Origin: Flavobacteriaceae bacterium
GTDB lineage: Bacteria; Bacteroidota; Bacteroidia; Flavobacteriales; Flavobacteriaceae
Assembly (NCBI GenBank): GCA_013043685.1
Contig: JABDNT010000002.1
Location: 124,001-188,000 of the forward strand
Direction of reading: 5' to 3'
Length of the DNA: 64,000 nucleotides
Positions 25,247-34,186 of the stretch are shown here, one piece after another. A model generated the notes under the pieces. The model saw only the letters and a program-made list of their open reading frames with translations. It was not told the DNA's origin and searched no databases. Positions within the stretch are counted from its first letter, which is position 1, and every line of letters starts with the position of its first letter. Position numbers and translations under genes: made by a program.

Positions 25247-25792
25247 TTGGAAAAGATTTTAACACCTTTAAAAGATTGTTTTGCTTTAAAGCCCAGGATA
25301 TTTTCAGACGAAAGGGGGACATTTTATGAAACCTATAATGAGAATACCTTTAAGGCATCAACAGGGATCGATCTAAATTTCGTTCAGGATAACCAGTCTA
25401 CTTCATCTTATGGAGTGCTGCGGGGGCTACATTTTCAGAAAGGAAAAATGGCCCAGGCTAAGTTGGTGCGGGTAATTGCGGGTAAGGTTTTGGATATTGT
25501 TGTGGATCTTCGCCCAGAGTCTGGAACTTTTGGAAAATCGTATGCCATAGAGCTAAGCGACAAAAATCATCTTCAGCTTTTTGTGCCTCGGGGTTTTGCC
25601 CATGGTTTTGTTACACTTTCCGATAGATCTGTGTTTGCATATAAATGCGATAATTTCTACAATAAGTCTTCGGAAGGAGGTATTATCTATAATGACGCAA
25701 CCTTAAACCTGGACTGGCATCTTCCAGAGGAGGATTTAATAATTTCAGAAAAAGACCTGCAACTACCTGGATTTGAGCAGGCAATTTCATGA
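25247..25792 (+). CDS. rfbC: dTDP-4-dehydrorhamnose 3,5-epimerase
   Basis: 181 residues of the RmlC cupin family: PRIFSDERGTFYETYN, FVQDNQSTSSYGVLRGLHFQ with catalytic His62, and LFVPRGFAHGFVTLSD with conserved His119. It epimerises C3 and C5 of dTDP-4-keto-6-deoxyglucose. The start is a TTG two bases after the rfbA stop (L-EKILTPLKDCF); no alternative ATG precedes the conserved block. Its end overlaps the rfbD start by 4 bases (ATGA). Confidence 0.96.
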   Translation: MEKILTPLKDCFALKPRIFSDERGTFYETYNENTFKASTGIDLNFVQDNQSTSSYGVLRGLHFQKGKMAQAKLVRVIAGKVLDIVVDLRPESGTFGKSYAIELSDKNHLQLFVPRGFAHGFVTLSDRSVFAYKCDNFYNKSSEGGIIYNDATLNLDWHLPEEDLIISEKDLQLPGFEQAIS

Positions 25793-26658
25793 AGCAAATT
25801 TTAGTCACCGGAGCAAATGGCCAGCTGGCAAAGTGCATTAAGGATGCCGCGAATAATTATTCGGGTATGGAACTGCATTTCGTCACACGGAAGGAGCTTG
25901 ATATAAGCAATGCTGCCGCTGTTTCGGTCTGGTTTGAAAACAAATCTTTTGATTACTGCATTAATACAGCAGCTTATACCAATGTTGAAAAAGCAGAATC
26001 TGAAAAAGATGCTGCATTCGCCACCAATGCCGAAGGAGTAAAGAATGTTGCTAACGCGTGTAAAAAATACGGAATAACATTAATTCATATATCGACGGAT
26101 TATGTATTCGATGGAAATAAGACCAGCCCTTATTCCGAAGAGGACAAAACCAATCCTATTAATGTGTATGGAGCCTCGAAGCTGAAAGGCGAGGAAAACA
26201 TTACTGCATCCGGATGCAAGCATCTTATAATGCGCACCTCATGGCTTTATTCCCAGTACGGGCATAATTTTTTCAATACCGTATTACGCTTTGCCTCGGA
26301 AGGTAAACCACTAACCGTTACAACGGAACAAACAGGGGTGCCTACCAATGCCAATGATTTGGCAGATGCTATTCTAAAAATTGTCATGGGAAATGCAGAG
26401 GCCCACGGTATTTTTCATTTCAGCAATCGCGGAAATGCCACCTGGTATGATTTTGCAGAGGCCATATTGGAATTTACCGGGCAATTAGCCGGCGCAAAAC
26501 TTGCCAAAACCAACCATTACCGTACTTTTGCAAAACGTCCTAAGTATAGTATTTTAAACACCAAAAGGTTTTCTGAAGCATTCGGGATCGTACCGCTTCC
26601 ATGGAGAGAGAGCCTAAAAGAATTAGTTAAAATCAATTTAACCAAAAAAAGGAACTAA
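25789..26658 (+). CDS. rfbD: dTDP-4-dehydrorhamnose reductase
   Basis: 289 residues. The NADPH-binding motif VTGANGQLAK is at about 6-15, followed by INTAAYTNVEKAE, ISTDYVFDG, catalytic Tyr127-x3-Lys131 (YGASK) and MRTSWLYSQYG. It reduces dTDP-4-keto-L-rhamnose to dTDP-L-rhamnose, completing the four-step pathway encoded here in B-A-C-D order. It overlaps rfbC by 4 bases and the following Wzz-like gene by 1 base. Confidence 0.96.
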   Translation: MKQILVTGANGQLAKCIKDAANNYSGMELHFVTRKELDISNAAAVSVWFENKSFDYCINTAAYTNVEKAESEKDAAFATNAEGVKNVANACKKYGITLIHISTDYVFDGNKTSPYSEEDKTNPINVYGASKLKGEENITASGCKHLIMRTSWLYSQYGHNFFNTVLRFASEGKPLTVTTEQTGVPTNANDLADAILKIVMGNAEAHGIFHFSNRGNATWYDFAEAILEFTGQLAGAKLAKTNHYRTFAKRPKYSILNTKRFSEAFGIVPLPWRESLKELVKINLTKKRN

Positions 26659-27635
26659 TGGCACAAAACAATCAGGAAGAAGTAGATCTGTTTGTGGTAC
26701 TGCAAAGACTTAACAAGCTATATCATCGTTTTCTTTCCGGAATTTATAAAGGAATCCGGTTCATTATTAAGAATTGGATCGTATTAACGATTCTAATCGT
26801 TGGGGGATATTTCCTTGGCGGGGTATGGAAAACGAGTTTGCCATCGACTAAGGAATCGGTGTTGATTGTACAGAATAACTTCGACAGCTCTAACTATGTA
26901 TACAATGCAGTGGAATTGCTGAATATGAAATACAGCCAGCGAGACTCTAACTTTCTGAGCAAGCATAATTTCGATACAGAGGAACCAGATCTTTTCAGTA
27001 TTGAGATTGAAGCAATTGTAAATATTTTTGAACTGCTTGAAAAACAGGAGACCAATGACAGGAACCTCGAATCTTATTTAAGTCGTGTAGGTTTTGAAGA
27101 GGATCCATTGATTTCCGAATTATACACTCCGGAATACAGGTACCATAGAATTACCATTCACACTCATAAGGCGAGCTTACAAACTCCAAAGAAAGTGCTG
27201 GATTATTTGAACAGTAATGAAATTTATAACAAGACCAGGGAAGTTGTGGTCGAAGAAACCAGGCTAAGAATACAAAGAAACGATACGAGCATTAAATATA
27301 TAGACGACGTTTTTATTGAGTTGGCGGGAAAGAACGATCAAGATGATAAACAAACGGGAGAAGTAAATTTCAAGGTGCAGCAACACGATAATTTGCACCA
27401 TTTAATGGAAAAGAAGAGAGAAATCATCGAGGAAAATGAAATGTTGAAAAAAGAACTCATTAAATACGATAATGTGGTAACTCTTATCAACGAACCATAT
27501 TTCTATGGGAAGACTTCCTTCTTGGACAAAAAGAAAATAATACTTCCTGTACTCCTGGTATTCTTGTATGTAGGCTTTTTTGTTGTTCGCAACATGTACA
27601 GAAAAGGAAGAATGTACTCAAAGCAAGAAGAGTAG
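26658..27635 (+). CDS. Wzz-like chain-length determinant candidate
   Basis: 325 residues. A cytoplasmic N-terminus with VDLFVVLQRLNKL is followed by a membrane helix at about 38-57. A large, mostly helical periplasmic region with a coiled-coil stretch (about 245-275, LMEKKREIIEENEMLKKEL) leads to a second membrane helix at about 289-308 and a short basic tail. Two helices flanking a helical periplasmic domain is the polysaccharide co-polymerase (Wzz) layout, and the position next to rfb and wzx genes supports a chain-length role. There is no C-terminal tyrosine kinase. The match is by topology and context only. Confidence 0.6.
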   Translation: MAQNNQEEVDLFVVLQRLNKLYHRFLSGIYKGIRFIIKNWIVLTILIVGGYFLGGVWKTSLPSTKESVLIVQNNFDSSNYVYNAVELLNMKYSQRDSNFLSKHNFDTEEPDLFSIEIEAIVNIFELLEKQETNDRNLESYLSRVGFEEDPLISELYTPEYRYHRITIHTHKASLQTPKKVLDYLNSNEIYNKTREVVVEETRLRIQRNDTSIKYIDDVFIELAGKNDQDDKQTGEVNFKVQQHDNLHHLMEKKREIIEENEMLKKELIKYDNVVTLINEPYFYGKTSFLDKKKIILPVLLVFLYVGFFVVRNMYRKGRMYSKQEE

Positions 27636-27780
27636 TTATAGCCATATACCCGAATTGTCTTGCTTCTAACATAGCATGATGATGACGCGGGTTCAGTCAG
27701 TTATAAAGATCTTCCCGGAAATCGAAGCCAAGCTGCTCACTGTGATGTTGACAACCTATACCAATGATGCTACTGGATAA
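27623..27780 (+). pseudogene. Frameshifted gene remnant between wzz-like and wzx genes
   Basis: Two short out-of-phase reading frames abut here. One gives RRVVIAIYPNCLASNIA then a stop (27677-27679). The other starts at an ATG at 27676 and gives MMMTRVQSVIKIFPEIEAKL and a further 14 residues to a stop at 27778-27780. Joined across the one-base phase change they resemble the N-terminus of a DJ-1/PfpI-AraC (GlxA-like) regulator, judged from memory. It could equally be meaningless leader DNA. The downstream flippase start lies inside it. Confidence 0.35.
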
Positions 27781-29071
27781 ATTAAAGGATCTGTTAAGTA
27801 ACAAGATGGTGTTTCAAAGCATCAATGTTCTCGGCTTGCGAGTTGCTGGGATGCTATTGTTCTTTGCCCTCACCCTTTTTCTTACCAATAACTTTGAAGC
27901 CTCCCTGGTGGGTCAATACGATTTCAGCCGTGCTTTACTTATTTTCCTTGGTGGTATTTGTGTGTTTGGAATGCACCAATCTGTGATTTACTATGCCGGA
28001 TATTTAAAGGCAAAGGAATCGCTGGCATATATGAAACGCTTATATAAAAAAATGGTGGTGATCGTGTTTTCGATCGCCTTTGTTTTTTTTTTAGCAGTAT
28101 TAGGTATTGCGCCTTCGTTCATTGATGGTCTTTTCGACAAAGAGGTGTCGCAATTGGTGACATATTCGGTCTTCGCTTTATTCTTCTACGGAATTACGCT
28201 ACTGAATATCGATGTGTTCCGAGCGATTCAAAAGATATATGTTTCAGAATTCTACAGGAATGTGATGCGCTACGCCGTATTCTTTGGAGCGATTATCTAT
28301 CTCTATTATAGCGGAAATCCTCAATTTCTTGTTGAGGTATTTTTACTCAATTTTGCTTTTCTTGCAATGCTTTCAACGGGATACTTATTATTCTATTTCT
28401 CAAAGATGAATATTGAAAAGGTTTCGGAAGTAATCACATATAAGCAAATATTAAAGCGGTCTGGCCCCATGGCTATCAGTGCCATAACCTATCTACTCAT
28501 GCAAAGTGTGGATGTTATCCTTTTAAGTAAATACAGCAGCTTTGAACGAGTTGCATTTTACTCGGTGGCGATTAAACTTACCACGGTATTGTCGCTTGTG
28601 CTAGCTTCGGTAAACACCGTATATGCGCCGTCCTTTGCTGAATGGTACAACCTGAACGACCTCAGCAGTTTACGTGAAGGACTTAAGCGATCTACCCGCC
28701 TTATTTTTCTCTTCACATTTCCCGCCATTATTGTTGTGCTGGTATTTTCAAAAATGATATTGGGATTTTTTGGCCCTGATTATATTGAAGCTCAATGGGC
28801 CCTTATCATTTTGTTGATCGGGCAAGCAGTAAACGCATTGTGCGGATCGGTGGGCGTGTATATGAATATGACGGGAAAACAGGTAATATTTCAACGAATT
28901 TTGGTCACCGCCTTCTCTATAAATATTGTTTTGAATCTGATCCTGATTCCTGTTTACGATCTGTTGGGAGCTGCAATTGCAACAACCATTTCAACAGTAT
29001 TCTGGAATGTCGTGACAACGGCGTATATCTATAAAAAAGATAAAATGATAACCTTTTTAACCATAAAATGA
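27764..29071 (+). CDS. Oligosaccharide flippase (Wzx/PST family)
   Basis: 435 residues with about twelve hydrophobic helices. The protein opens with LLSNKMVFQSINVLGLRVAGMLLFFALTLFLTNNF, a typical polysaccharide transporter start. AISAITYLLMQSVDVILLSKYSSFERVAFYSVAIKL is the start of the second half, as in the MOP/MATE superfamily. It should flip an undecaprenyl-linked repeat unit across the inner membrane. The start is either ATG of the MM pair. Its stop overlaps the next gene by 4 bases. Another flippase occurs at 57484. Confidence 0.9.
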   Translation: MMLLDKLKDLLSNKMVFQSINVLGLRVAGMLLFFALTLFLTNNFEASLVGQYDFSRALLIFLGGICVFGMHQSVIYYAGYLKAKESLAYMKRLYKKMVVIVFSIAFVFFLAVLGIAPSFIDGLFDKEVSQLVTYSVFALFFYGITLLNIDVFRAIQKIYVSEFYRNVMRYAVFFGAIIYLYYSGNPQFLVEVFLLNFAFLAMLSTGYLLFYFSKMNIEKVSEVITYKQILKRSGPMAISAITYLLMQSVDVILLSKYSSFERVAFYSVAIKLTTVLSLVLASVNTVYAPSFAEWYNLNDLSSLREGLKRSTRLIFLFTFPAIIVVLVFSKMILGFFGPDYIEAQWALIILLIGQAVNALCGSVGVYMNMTGKQVIFQRILVTAFSINIVLNLILIPVYDLLGAAIATTISTVFWNVVTTAYIYKKDKMITFLTIK

Positions 29072-30003
29072 AACAGGTGCTGGTTGACTTCTTTGTGATA
29101 GGTGTTGCTCGAGGAGGGACTACTTCGCTGTATAATTATTTACAGCAGCATCCGGCAATTTTTCTTCCTAAAGTTAAGGAGTGTAACTTCTTTTCTGAAG
29201 TGGATTCCCTCGATAAAGAAGTGTATCTCAAACCGGAGAAGAATAAAGAATACCATATGAAGATCATACAGGATGAAGCTGTTTACTTCAGTTTGTTTGA
29301 TAACGCCTTGGATTCGCAACTCAAAGGAGAGATAAGCCCCTCTTATTTATGGGACAGGAACACCGCGGAAAGAATTTTTAATCACAACCCTAACGCCAAT
29401 TTATTGATAAGCCTTCGGAACCCAATTGAACGGGCACATAGTCATTATTTAATGAATTATCAGACGGGGCACGAAAAAGAATCCTCCTTCGAAGATGCTT
29501 TAAAAGCGCCGAAGAACAACATTTGGGGAGGTGGAAACATGTATTTGGAAATGGGGATGTATTACGAGCAATTGAAACCCTATTACGATCGCTTCAATTC
29601 AGAAAATATTAAAGTTATAGTGTCCGAAGAATGGACGCGGAATAATGGCGAAGCACTGAATGAAATTTACAATTTTTTAGGGCTTCAATCATTTGATGCT
29701 CTCGAGGTAGATACAGCGCATAATGCGGCAAAACAGATAAAGAATAAAGGCTTATTGGCGTTTCTTAGATTGGAGAAAATTAAGCGGCCTCTTAAGTGGC
29801 TGCTTCCTGAAAAAGCAAAGGACAAGCTTAAAGACCGTTGGTTTTATAAAGAAGGGGAAAAGCAATGCTTAGATCCGGAAACATATCGCCGGCTGGAGGA
29901 TCACTTCAGGGAAGATATTCGTAAGACCGAGGATCTTACGGGCCTTGATCTAAGTGGAAAATGGCGTATTAGGAATAACAGCAACTTGAAGACGATAGAA
30001 TGA
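29068..30003 (+). CDS. PAPS-dependent sulfotransferase (Sulfotransfer_1-like)
   Basis: 311 residues. The 5'-phosphosulfate loop FFVIGVARGGTTSLYNYL is at about 8-25, with the conserved Gly-Thr-Thr-Ser. KVKECNFFSE follows, and LLISLRNPIERAHSHYLMNYQ near 110-130 provides the 3'-phosphate-binding Arg and Ser. This is the signature of PAPS-dependent carbohydrate sulfotransferases (heparan-sulfate and NodH-like). In a glycan cluster it probably sulfates the repeat unit in the cytoplasm or at the membrane face. It overlaps the flippase and the second sulfotransferase by 4 bases each. Confidence 0.88.
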   Translation: MKQVLVDFFVIGVARGGTTSLYNYLQQHPAIFLPKVKECNFFSEVDSLDKEVYLKPEKNKEYHMKIIQDEAVYFSLFDNALDSQLKGEISPSYLWDRNTAERIFNHNPNANLLISLRNPIERAHSHYLMNYQTGHEKESSFEDALKAPKNNIWGGGNMYLEMGMYYEQLKPYYDRFNSENIKVIVSEEWTRNNGEALNEIYNFLGLQSFDALEVDTAHNAAKQIKNKGLLAFLRLEKIKRPLKWLLPEKAKDKLKDRWFYKEGEKQCLDPETYRRLEDHFREDIRKTEDLTGLDLSGKWRIRNNSNLKTIE

Positions 30004-30689
30004 TAAGCCCCAAACATAAAACTCTTTTTGTGCATATTCCGAAAGTCGCAGGTCAAAGTATCGAGACGATTTTTTTACAGGACTTGGGGCTTAGCTGGGA
30101 CGAAAGGCACGAATTACTTCTTCGTAAGAAGAAAAATAATGAAGCAGGGCCTTATCGGCTGGCACATTTGAAAGCAAAGGAATACCTGGAGTATAATTAT
30201 ATAGACAAAGAAACGTTTGATAGCTATTTCAAATTTTCATTCGTGCGAAATCCATATAAGAGACTCCTTTCTGTATATAATTATTTGGGGTATTCAAGGA
30301 TCATATCCTTTACGGATTTCGTCGGTAAGGTAGTGAAGAAAGCATTGGAAAGAGATGACTTTTTTTACAGTCCGCAATATGAATATTTATACGACGAAGG
30401 CAAACTAATGATGGACTTCGTGGGTAAATTAGAGAATATCAAGGTTGACATGAAACAAGTCTTGATAAAAACCAGGCTTGCGGGAAAAGAAATTCCTCAT
30501 GTAAATAAATCGGAAAAAGGCCTGAAAAGAGGACTTGCCGCGCTCATAAAAACACCACGGCTCTGGACGAGAATCAAATTTCGGAGTTTATTCTCTACAC
30601 GGAGAAAGTTGAATTTAAACGAAGAAGAACGGGCACTCGTGTACGAACTTTATCAGAAGGATTTTGAGTATTTTAATTATGAACCATAA
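30000..30689 (+). CDS. Sulfotransferase family 2-like protein
   Basis: 229 residues. The PAPS-binding 5' loop KTLFVHIPKVAGQSIETIFL is at about 7-26, and FKFSFVRNPYKRLLSVYNYL at about 77-96 is the 3' loop. The HIPKxAGxS form is typical of the Sulfotransfer_2 (chondroitin/HNK-1-type) group and differs from its neighbour. The C-terminal end is basic and ends EERALVYELYQKDFEYFNYEP, the common 'DF..F.Y' ending of these enzymes. It overlaps the preceding gene by 4 bases and the following glycosyltransferase by 11. It presumably sulfates a different position of the same glycan. Confidence 0.85.
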   Translation: MISPKHKTLFVHIPKVAGQSIETIFLQDLGLSWDERHELLLRKKKNNEAGPYRLAHLKAKEYLEYNYIDKETFDSYFKFSFVRNPYKRLLSVYNYLGYSRIISFTDFVGKVVKKALERDDFFYSPQYEYLYDEGKLMMDFVGKLENIKVDMKQVLIKTRLAGKEIPHVNKSEKGLKRGLAALIKTPRLWTRIKFRSLFSTRRKLNLNEEERALVYELYQKDFEYFNYEP

Positions 30690-31857
30690 GAAGAACATCT
30701 TATTTATCAGCATTGCCTGCGATATGTACGGATCTTCTAAGGTTCTGCTATCCCTGGTACTGCAAATGAAGCAGGACAGTGAAGAATACAACCCGATCGT
30801 CTGCCTGCCACCGGAAGAGGGCCCTCTCCGGCAAAACCTTATCAATGCCGGAATACAAATAATAGAAATGCCCGTTGTTAAGCTTACCCGTTCAATGTTG
30901 AAATCACTCAATTTTATTGGGCTGTTCCGGGAATACTTCAGGGCCAAGAAAGTATTTAGGCAGGAAACCAGGGGAATTACAGTGGACGCTATTCAGTCCA
31001 ATACACTGGCGACTATGTTTGGTGCCATGTATTGTAAATTTCGAAAGACTAAACATGTGATCCATGTTCATGAGATAATGGATCGACCAAAAATTGCGAG
31101 CTTCTTTTTCAAGATGGTTCTGAAGTATTGCTGCGACGAAATTGTATATAATTCAGAGGCAACTGCCGAATTTTATAACGGAATGGCCCCAACTTTAAAG
31201 AATAAGTCAGCAACCATAGTGAATGGGGTTGATAGAAATCGAGGGGTAATTTCGGAAGAAGAACGGTCAAAGATTCGTACGGAAATGTTTCGATCTTCTC
31301 CGGAGGAGTTCATCATTGGATTGTTGGGCCGTTTTAACAGGTTGAAAGGTCACCAGGTCACACTGGAAACCTTTAAAGAGATATATGAAGAATATCCTAA
31401 GCTGAAATTGTGTTTTATAGGTTCTCCCCCACCGAACCAGGAACATTTTTTGGTTAACTTACGAGAGCGTATTGCATCGATGGGATTAGATAAAAGGGTT
31501 CAGATTATGGGTTTTCAGGATGATGTTTTTGCAATACTTGAAGCACTGGATCTTGTCGTTGTCCCCTCTACTGAACCTGAGTCCTTCGGACTTGTAGTTG
31601 TTGAAGCCATGTTGGCTGGCACGGCCGTTATTGGTTCTGACATAGGTGGGATTTCAACGATTATAGACCATGGGAAAACCGGCTTGCTATTTGAACCGAA
31701 CGATAAAAATGAATTTAAGAATGCCATTGTTTCTTTACTAAACGATGGATCTTTAAAAGCAATGATGGAGAAAAAAGCAATGGATAAAGCAAAGATTGCA
31801 TTTTCATCGGAAGCAATGTTTCAAAAGTTTAACCTTTTGTACCGTAAAATAATATAA
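30679..31857 (+). CDS. Glycosyltransferase family 4 (GT-B)
   Basis: 392 residues from MNHKKNILFISIACDMYGSSKVLLSL; an in-frame TTG at 30664 is also possible. The GT-B fold has an N-terminal acceptor domain (GSSKVLLSL, HVHEIMDRP) and a C-terminal donor domain (FIIGLLGRFNRLKGHQ, VQIMGFQDDVFAILEALDLVVVPSTEPESFGLVVVEAMLAG). The E-x7-E motif (EPESFGLVVVE) binds the nucleotide sugar. It adds a sugar to the lipid-linked repeat unit on the cytoplasmic side. Donor and acceptor are unknown. The next gene starts immediately after its stop. Confidence 0.9.
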   Translation: MNHKKNILFISIACDMYGSSKVLLSLVLQMKQDSEEYNPIVCLPPEEGPLRQNLINAGIQIIEMPVVKLTRSMLKSLNFIGLFREYFRAKKVFRQETRGITVDAIQSNTLATMFGAMYCKFRKTKHVIHVHEIMDRPKIASFFFKMVLKYCCDEIVYNSEATAEFYNGMAPTLKNKSATIVNGVDRNRGVISEEERSKIRTEMFRSSPEEFIIGLLGRFNRLKGHQVTLETFKEIYEEYPKLKLCFIGSPPPNQEHFLVNLRERIASMGLDKRVQIMGFQDDVFAILEALDLVVVPSTEPESFGLVVVEAMLAGTAVIGSDIGGISTIIDHGKTGLLFEPNDKNEFKNAIVSLLNDGSLKAMMEKKAMDKAKIAFSSEAMFQKFNLLYRKII

Positions 31858-33120
31858 ATGGGACAGTGGTTTTATAAAATATGCCTTGTTGTACTTATCT
31901 GGTCGATTCAGACGGCAAATATTGAGTTGTCCTTTGGAATAGCAGCCTTCGTTACTTTGGCATCATTCCGAACAAAACTATCCAGCCAGGCATTGTTGCT
32001 AATCATAATACTGTTCTTCCTGGTTATCATTGGGTCAATTTCGGTATTTTCTCCGGAGAATGATTATTACTTCTTCCTAAAAGACCTTATATATTTCACC
32101 AGGCCTATACTGGTGATACTTGCGGGATATTTCCTCACCATGCGCTTCAAGAATAAGATGTCTTTTTTGAATATCATTGTTTTGATGGGGTTTTATTTTG
32201 CATTCGTACACGCCCTGAGTTTTATTATATACTTCAATATAATTCCAGGCCATACCAGCGGTATTAGGAATATTTTCGGGCGCTATAATCATGTGGAAAC
32301 CGCCGCATTGTTGTTGATAATTTGCGTTAAAGACCTTCCTGTAAAAAGGTCGCGTTACAAGTTCTTTTATCAGGCGTTTGTTGCCTGTCTTGTATTATCG
32401 TTCTTGTTGTATATGTCCAGAACCATGATCATGGTAGTATTTGTAGGTTCGCTGGCGTACTATGGTTATTTGAAATTGAACAGAAAGGGAACTATTGCAT
32501 TGGTATCGTTTATGATCGTCGGGGCTGGATTTGCCTTGTTCCTGCAGGCCTATGATCCCCCAACGGAAAATCCGGGGGTTGTGGATGGGCTGCTTCTGAA
32601 AATTAAAAATTCGGTGAACGAAAGTTTCAGTCTTGGGAATATCAATGTACAGGATCTGGACCGCAGGGAGCTATGGAAGCATTGGCGGGCATATGAGGCT
32701 TTTAAAGTATATCAGGAAATTGAAGCAGAAAAGCTGTGGGTCACCGGACAAGGATTTGGTTCTACGGTCGACATTGGATTCGAAGCCCGGTTAGACGGAG
32801 AACTCACACAGCATCTGTCACTTACACATAACGGATTTGCTTACTTATTTCTAAAGACGGGTGTACTGGGTTTATTGATCTATTTTGTCATGATACTTTA
32901 TTTATATTCTTTTTCTTATTCTCCCAGAAGAGGAACCATGGCAGATATTGGAAACAATCTGCTTGTAGCCACAACATTTTATATTCTGATCACCAGTTTT
33001 GTGGTCACCGGAATTTTTAAACCTTACGACATGGCAACACTGCTCATTGGAGCAGCATTTGCCCTTAAACAATTAAAACCAAGTGAAGATAGCGATACTG
33101 GGGACCAGAGGGATACCTAA
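31858..33120 (+). CDS. O-antigen polymerase/ligase-like membrane protein (Wzy candidate)
   Basis: 420 residues with roughly ten to twelve hydrophobic helices. A larger hydrophilic periplasmic loop lies at about 255-320 (NVQDLDRRELWKHWRAYEAFKVYQEIEAEKLWVTGQGFGSTVDIG), followed by LSLTHNGFAYLFLKTGVLGLLIYF. The WRA...W..GxGFG...HNG.. pattern is that of Wzy_C/O-antigen ligase proteins. It is the first of three such genes in this locus. I cannot tell the polymerase from the ligase by sequence. It overlaps the following glycosyltransferase by 38 bases. Confidence 0.8.
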   Translation: MGQWFYKICLVVLIWSIQTANIELSFGIAAFVTLASFRTKLSSQALLLIIILFFLVIIGSISVFSPENDYYFFLKDLIYFTRPILVILAGYFLTMRFKNKMSFLNIIVLMGFYFAFVHALSFIIYFNIIPGHTSGIRNIFGRYNHVETAALLLIICVKDLPVKRSRYKFFYQAFVACLVLSFLLYMSRTMIMVVFVGSLAYYGYLKLNRKGTIALVSFMIVGAGFALFLQAYDPPTENPGVVDGLLLKIKNSVNESFSLGNINVQDLDRRELWKHWRAYEAFKVYQEIEAEKLWVTGQGFGSTVDIGFEARLDGELTQHLSLTHNGFAYLFLKTGVLGLLIYFVMILYLYSFSYSPRRGTMADIGNNLLVATTFYILITSFVVTGIFKPYDMATLLIGAAFALKQLKPSEDSDTGDQRDT

Positions 33121-34186
33121 TACTTATGGAGGCTTCGAGCAATTCGCAGAGTTCTTTTCGGTATTTCTGAAAGAGAAGGGACACGATGTGTATGTCTATT
33201 CTTCAAGTTCCCATGAATATCAGGACAAAGAATACAAAGGTGTTAAACTGGTCCATTGTAAAGATCCGGAGCACAAGATCGGAACCGTGGGACAATTCAT
33301 TTACGATTTCAACTGCATCCACGATGCCAGGAAGAGGAACTTCGATATAATTCTTCAACTGGGATATACAAGCAGTTCGATATGGAGAAGATATTTGCCC
33401 AGGAAATCCATGATTGTAACCAATATGGACGGCCTGGAATGGAAAAGGACCAAGTTCTCGAAAAAAGTGCGGAGATTCCTTAAATATGCCGAGTCCCTGG
33501 CAGTAAAAGGGAGTGATCACCTCATAGCCGACTCCCTGGGTATTCAAGACTATTTAAAACAGAAGTATGATGTAGAATCCAGGTATATTCCGTACGGGGC
33601 CACTGTATTTTCTAATCCGGATGCTTCTGTAATTAACAATTACGGCCTGAAACCATTTAAATATAACATGCTTATTGCCCGCATGGAACCGGAAAATAGT
33701 ATTGAGATCATTTTGGATGGTGTTGTGAGTAGTGGCAGCGAGGAAACATTTCTTGTTGTAGGGAAGCACGACGTAAATAAGTTCGGTGTATATCTGAAAG
33801 AGAAATTCAGGGCGAATGAAAACATCAAATTCCTGGGCGGAATATACAATCAGGACCATTTGAACAATCTGCGGCATTATTCGAAGTTATATTTTCATGG
33901 ACATACGGTTGGTGGAACAAATCCCTCTCTTCTTGAAGCCATGGGAAGTAATTCTTTAATCGCAGCACACAACAATAAATTCAATGCTGCAATATTGGGG
34001 GAAGACGCTTTTTATTTCAGTAGTGCTGATGAAGTAGCGTCTGTTCTGAAAAAAGTGCTGAGCAAGAATGATTATCAGGACGCTCTTATCCATAATGCGG
34101 AGAAAATAAAGACAATGTATAGTTGGGAACTAATTAATAAGACCTATTTGGACTTCTTTGAAGAAAAATATGCAACGTATAAGTAA
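33083..34186 (+). CDS. DUF1972-type glycosyltransferase (rhamnosyltransferase-like)
   Basis: 367 residues. It opens with MKIAILGTRGIPNTYGGFEQFAEF from a GTG start inside the previous gene. The first 180 residues are the DUF1972 domain (LQLGYTSSSIWRRYLPRKSMIVTNMDGLEWKRTKF), followed by a GT-B donor domain (YNMLIARMEPENSIEIILDGVV, HGHTVGGTNPSLLEAMG). This arrangement is seen in beta-1,4-rhamnosyltransferases such as Cps2T/WchF, which fits with rfbBACD upstream. That donor assignment is inference. It overlaps both neighbours. Confidence 0.88.
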   Translation: MKIAILGTRGIPNTYGGFEQFAEFFSVFLKEKGHDVYVYSSSSHEYQDKEYKGVKLVHCKDPEHKIGTVGQFIYDFNCIHDARKRNFDIILQLGYTSSSIWRRYLPRKSMIVTNMDGLEWKRTKFSKKVRRFLKYAESLAVKGSDHLIADSLGIQDYLKQKYDVESRYIPYGATVFSNPDASVINNYGLKPFKYNMLIARMEPENSIEIILDGVVSSGSEETFLVVGKHDVNKFGVYLKEKFRANENIKFLGGIYNQDHLNNLRHYSKLYFHGHTVGGTNPSLLEAMGSNSLIAAHNNKFNAAILGEDAFYFSSADEVASVLKKVLSKNDYQDALIHNAEKIKTMYSWELINKTYLDFFEEKYATYK

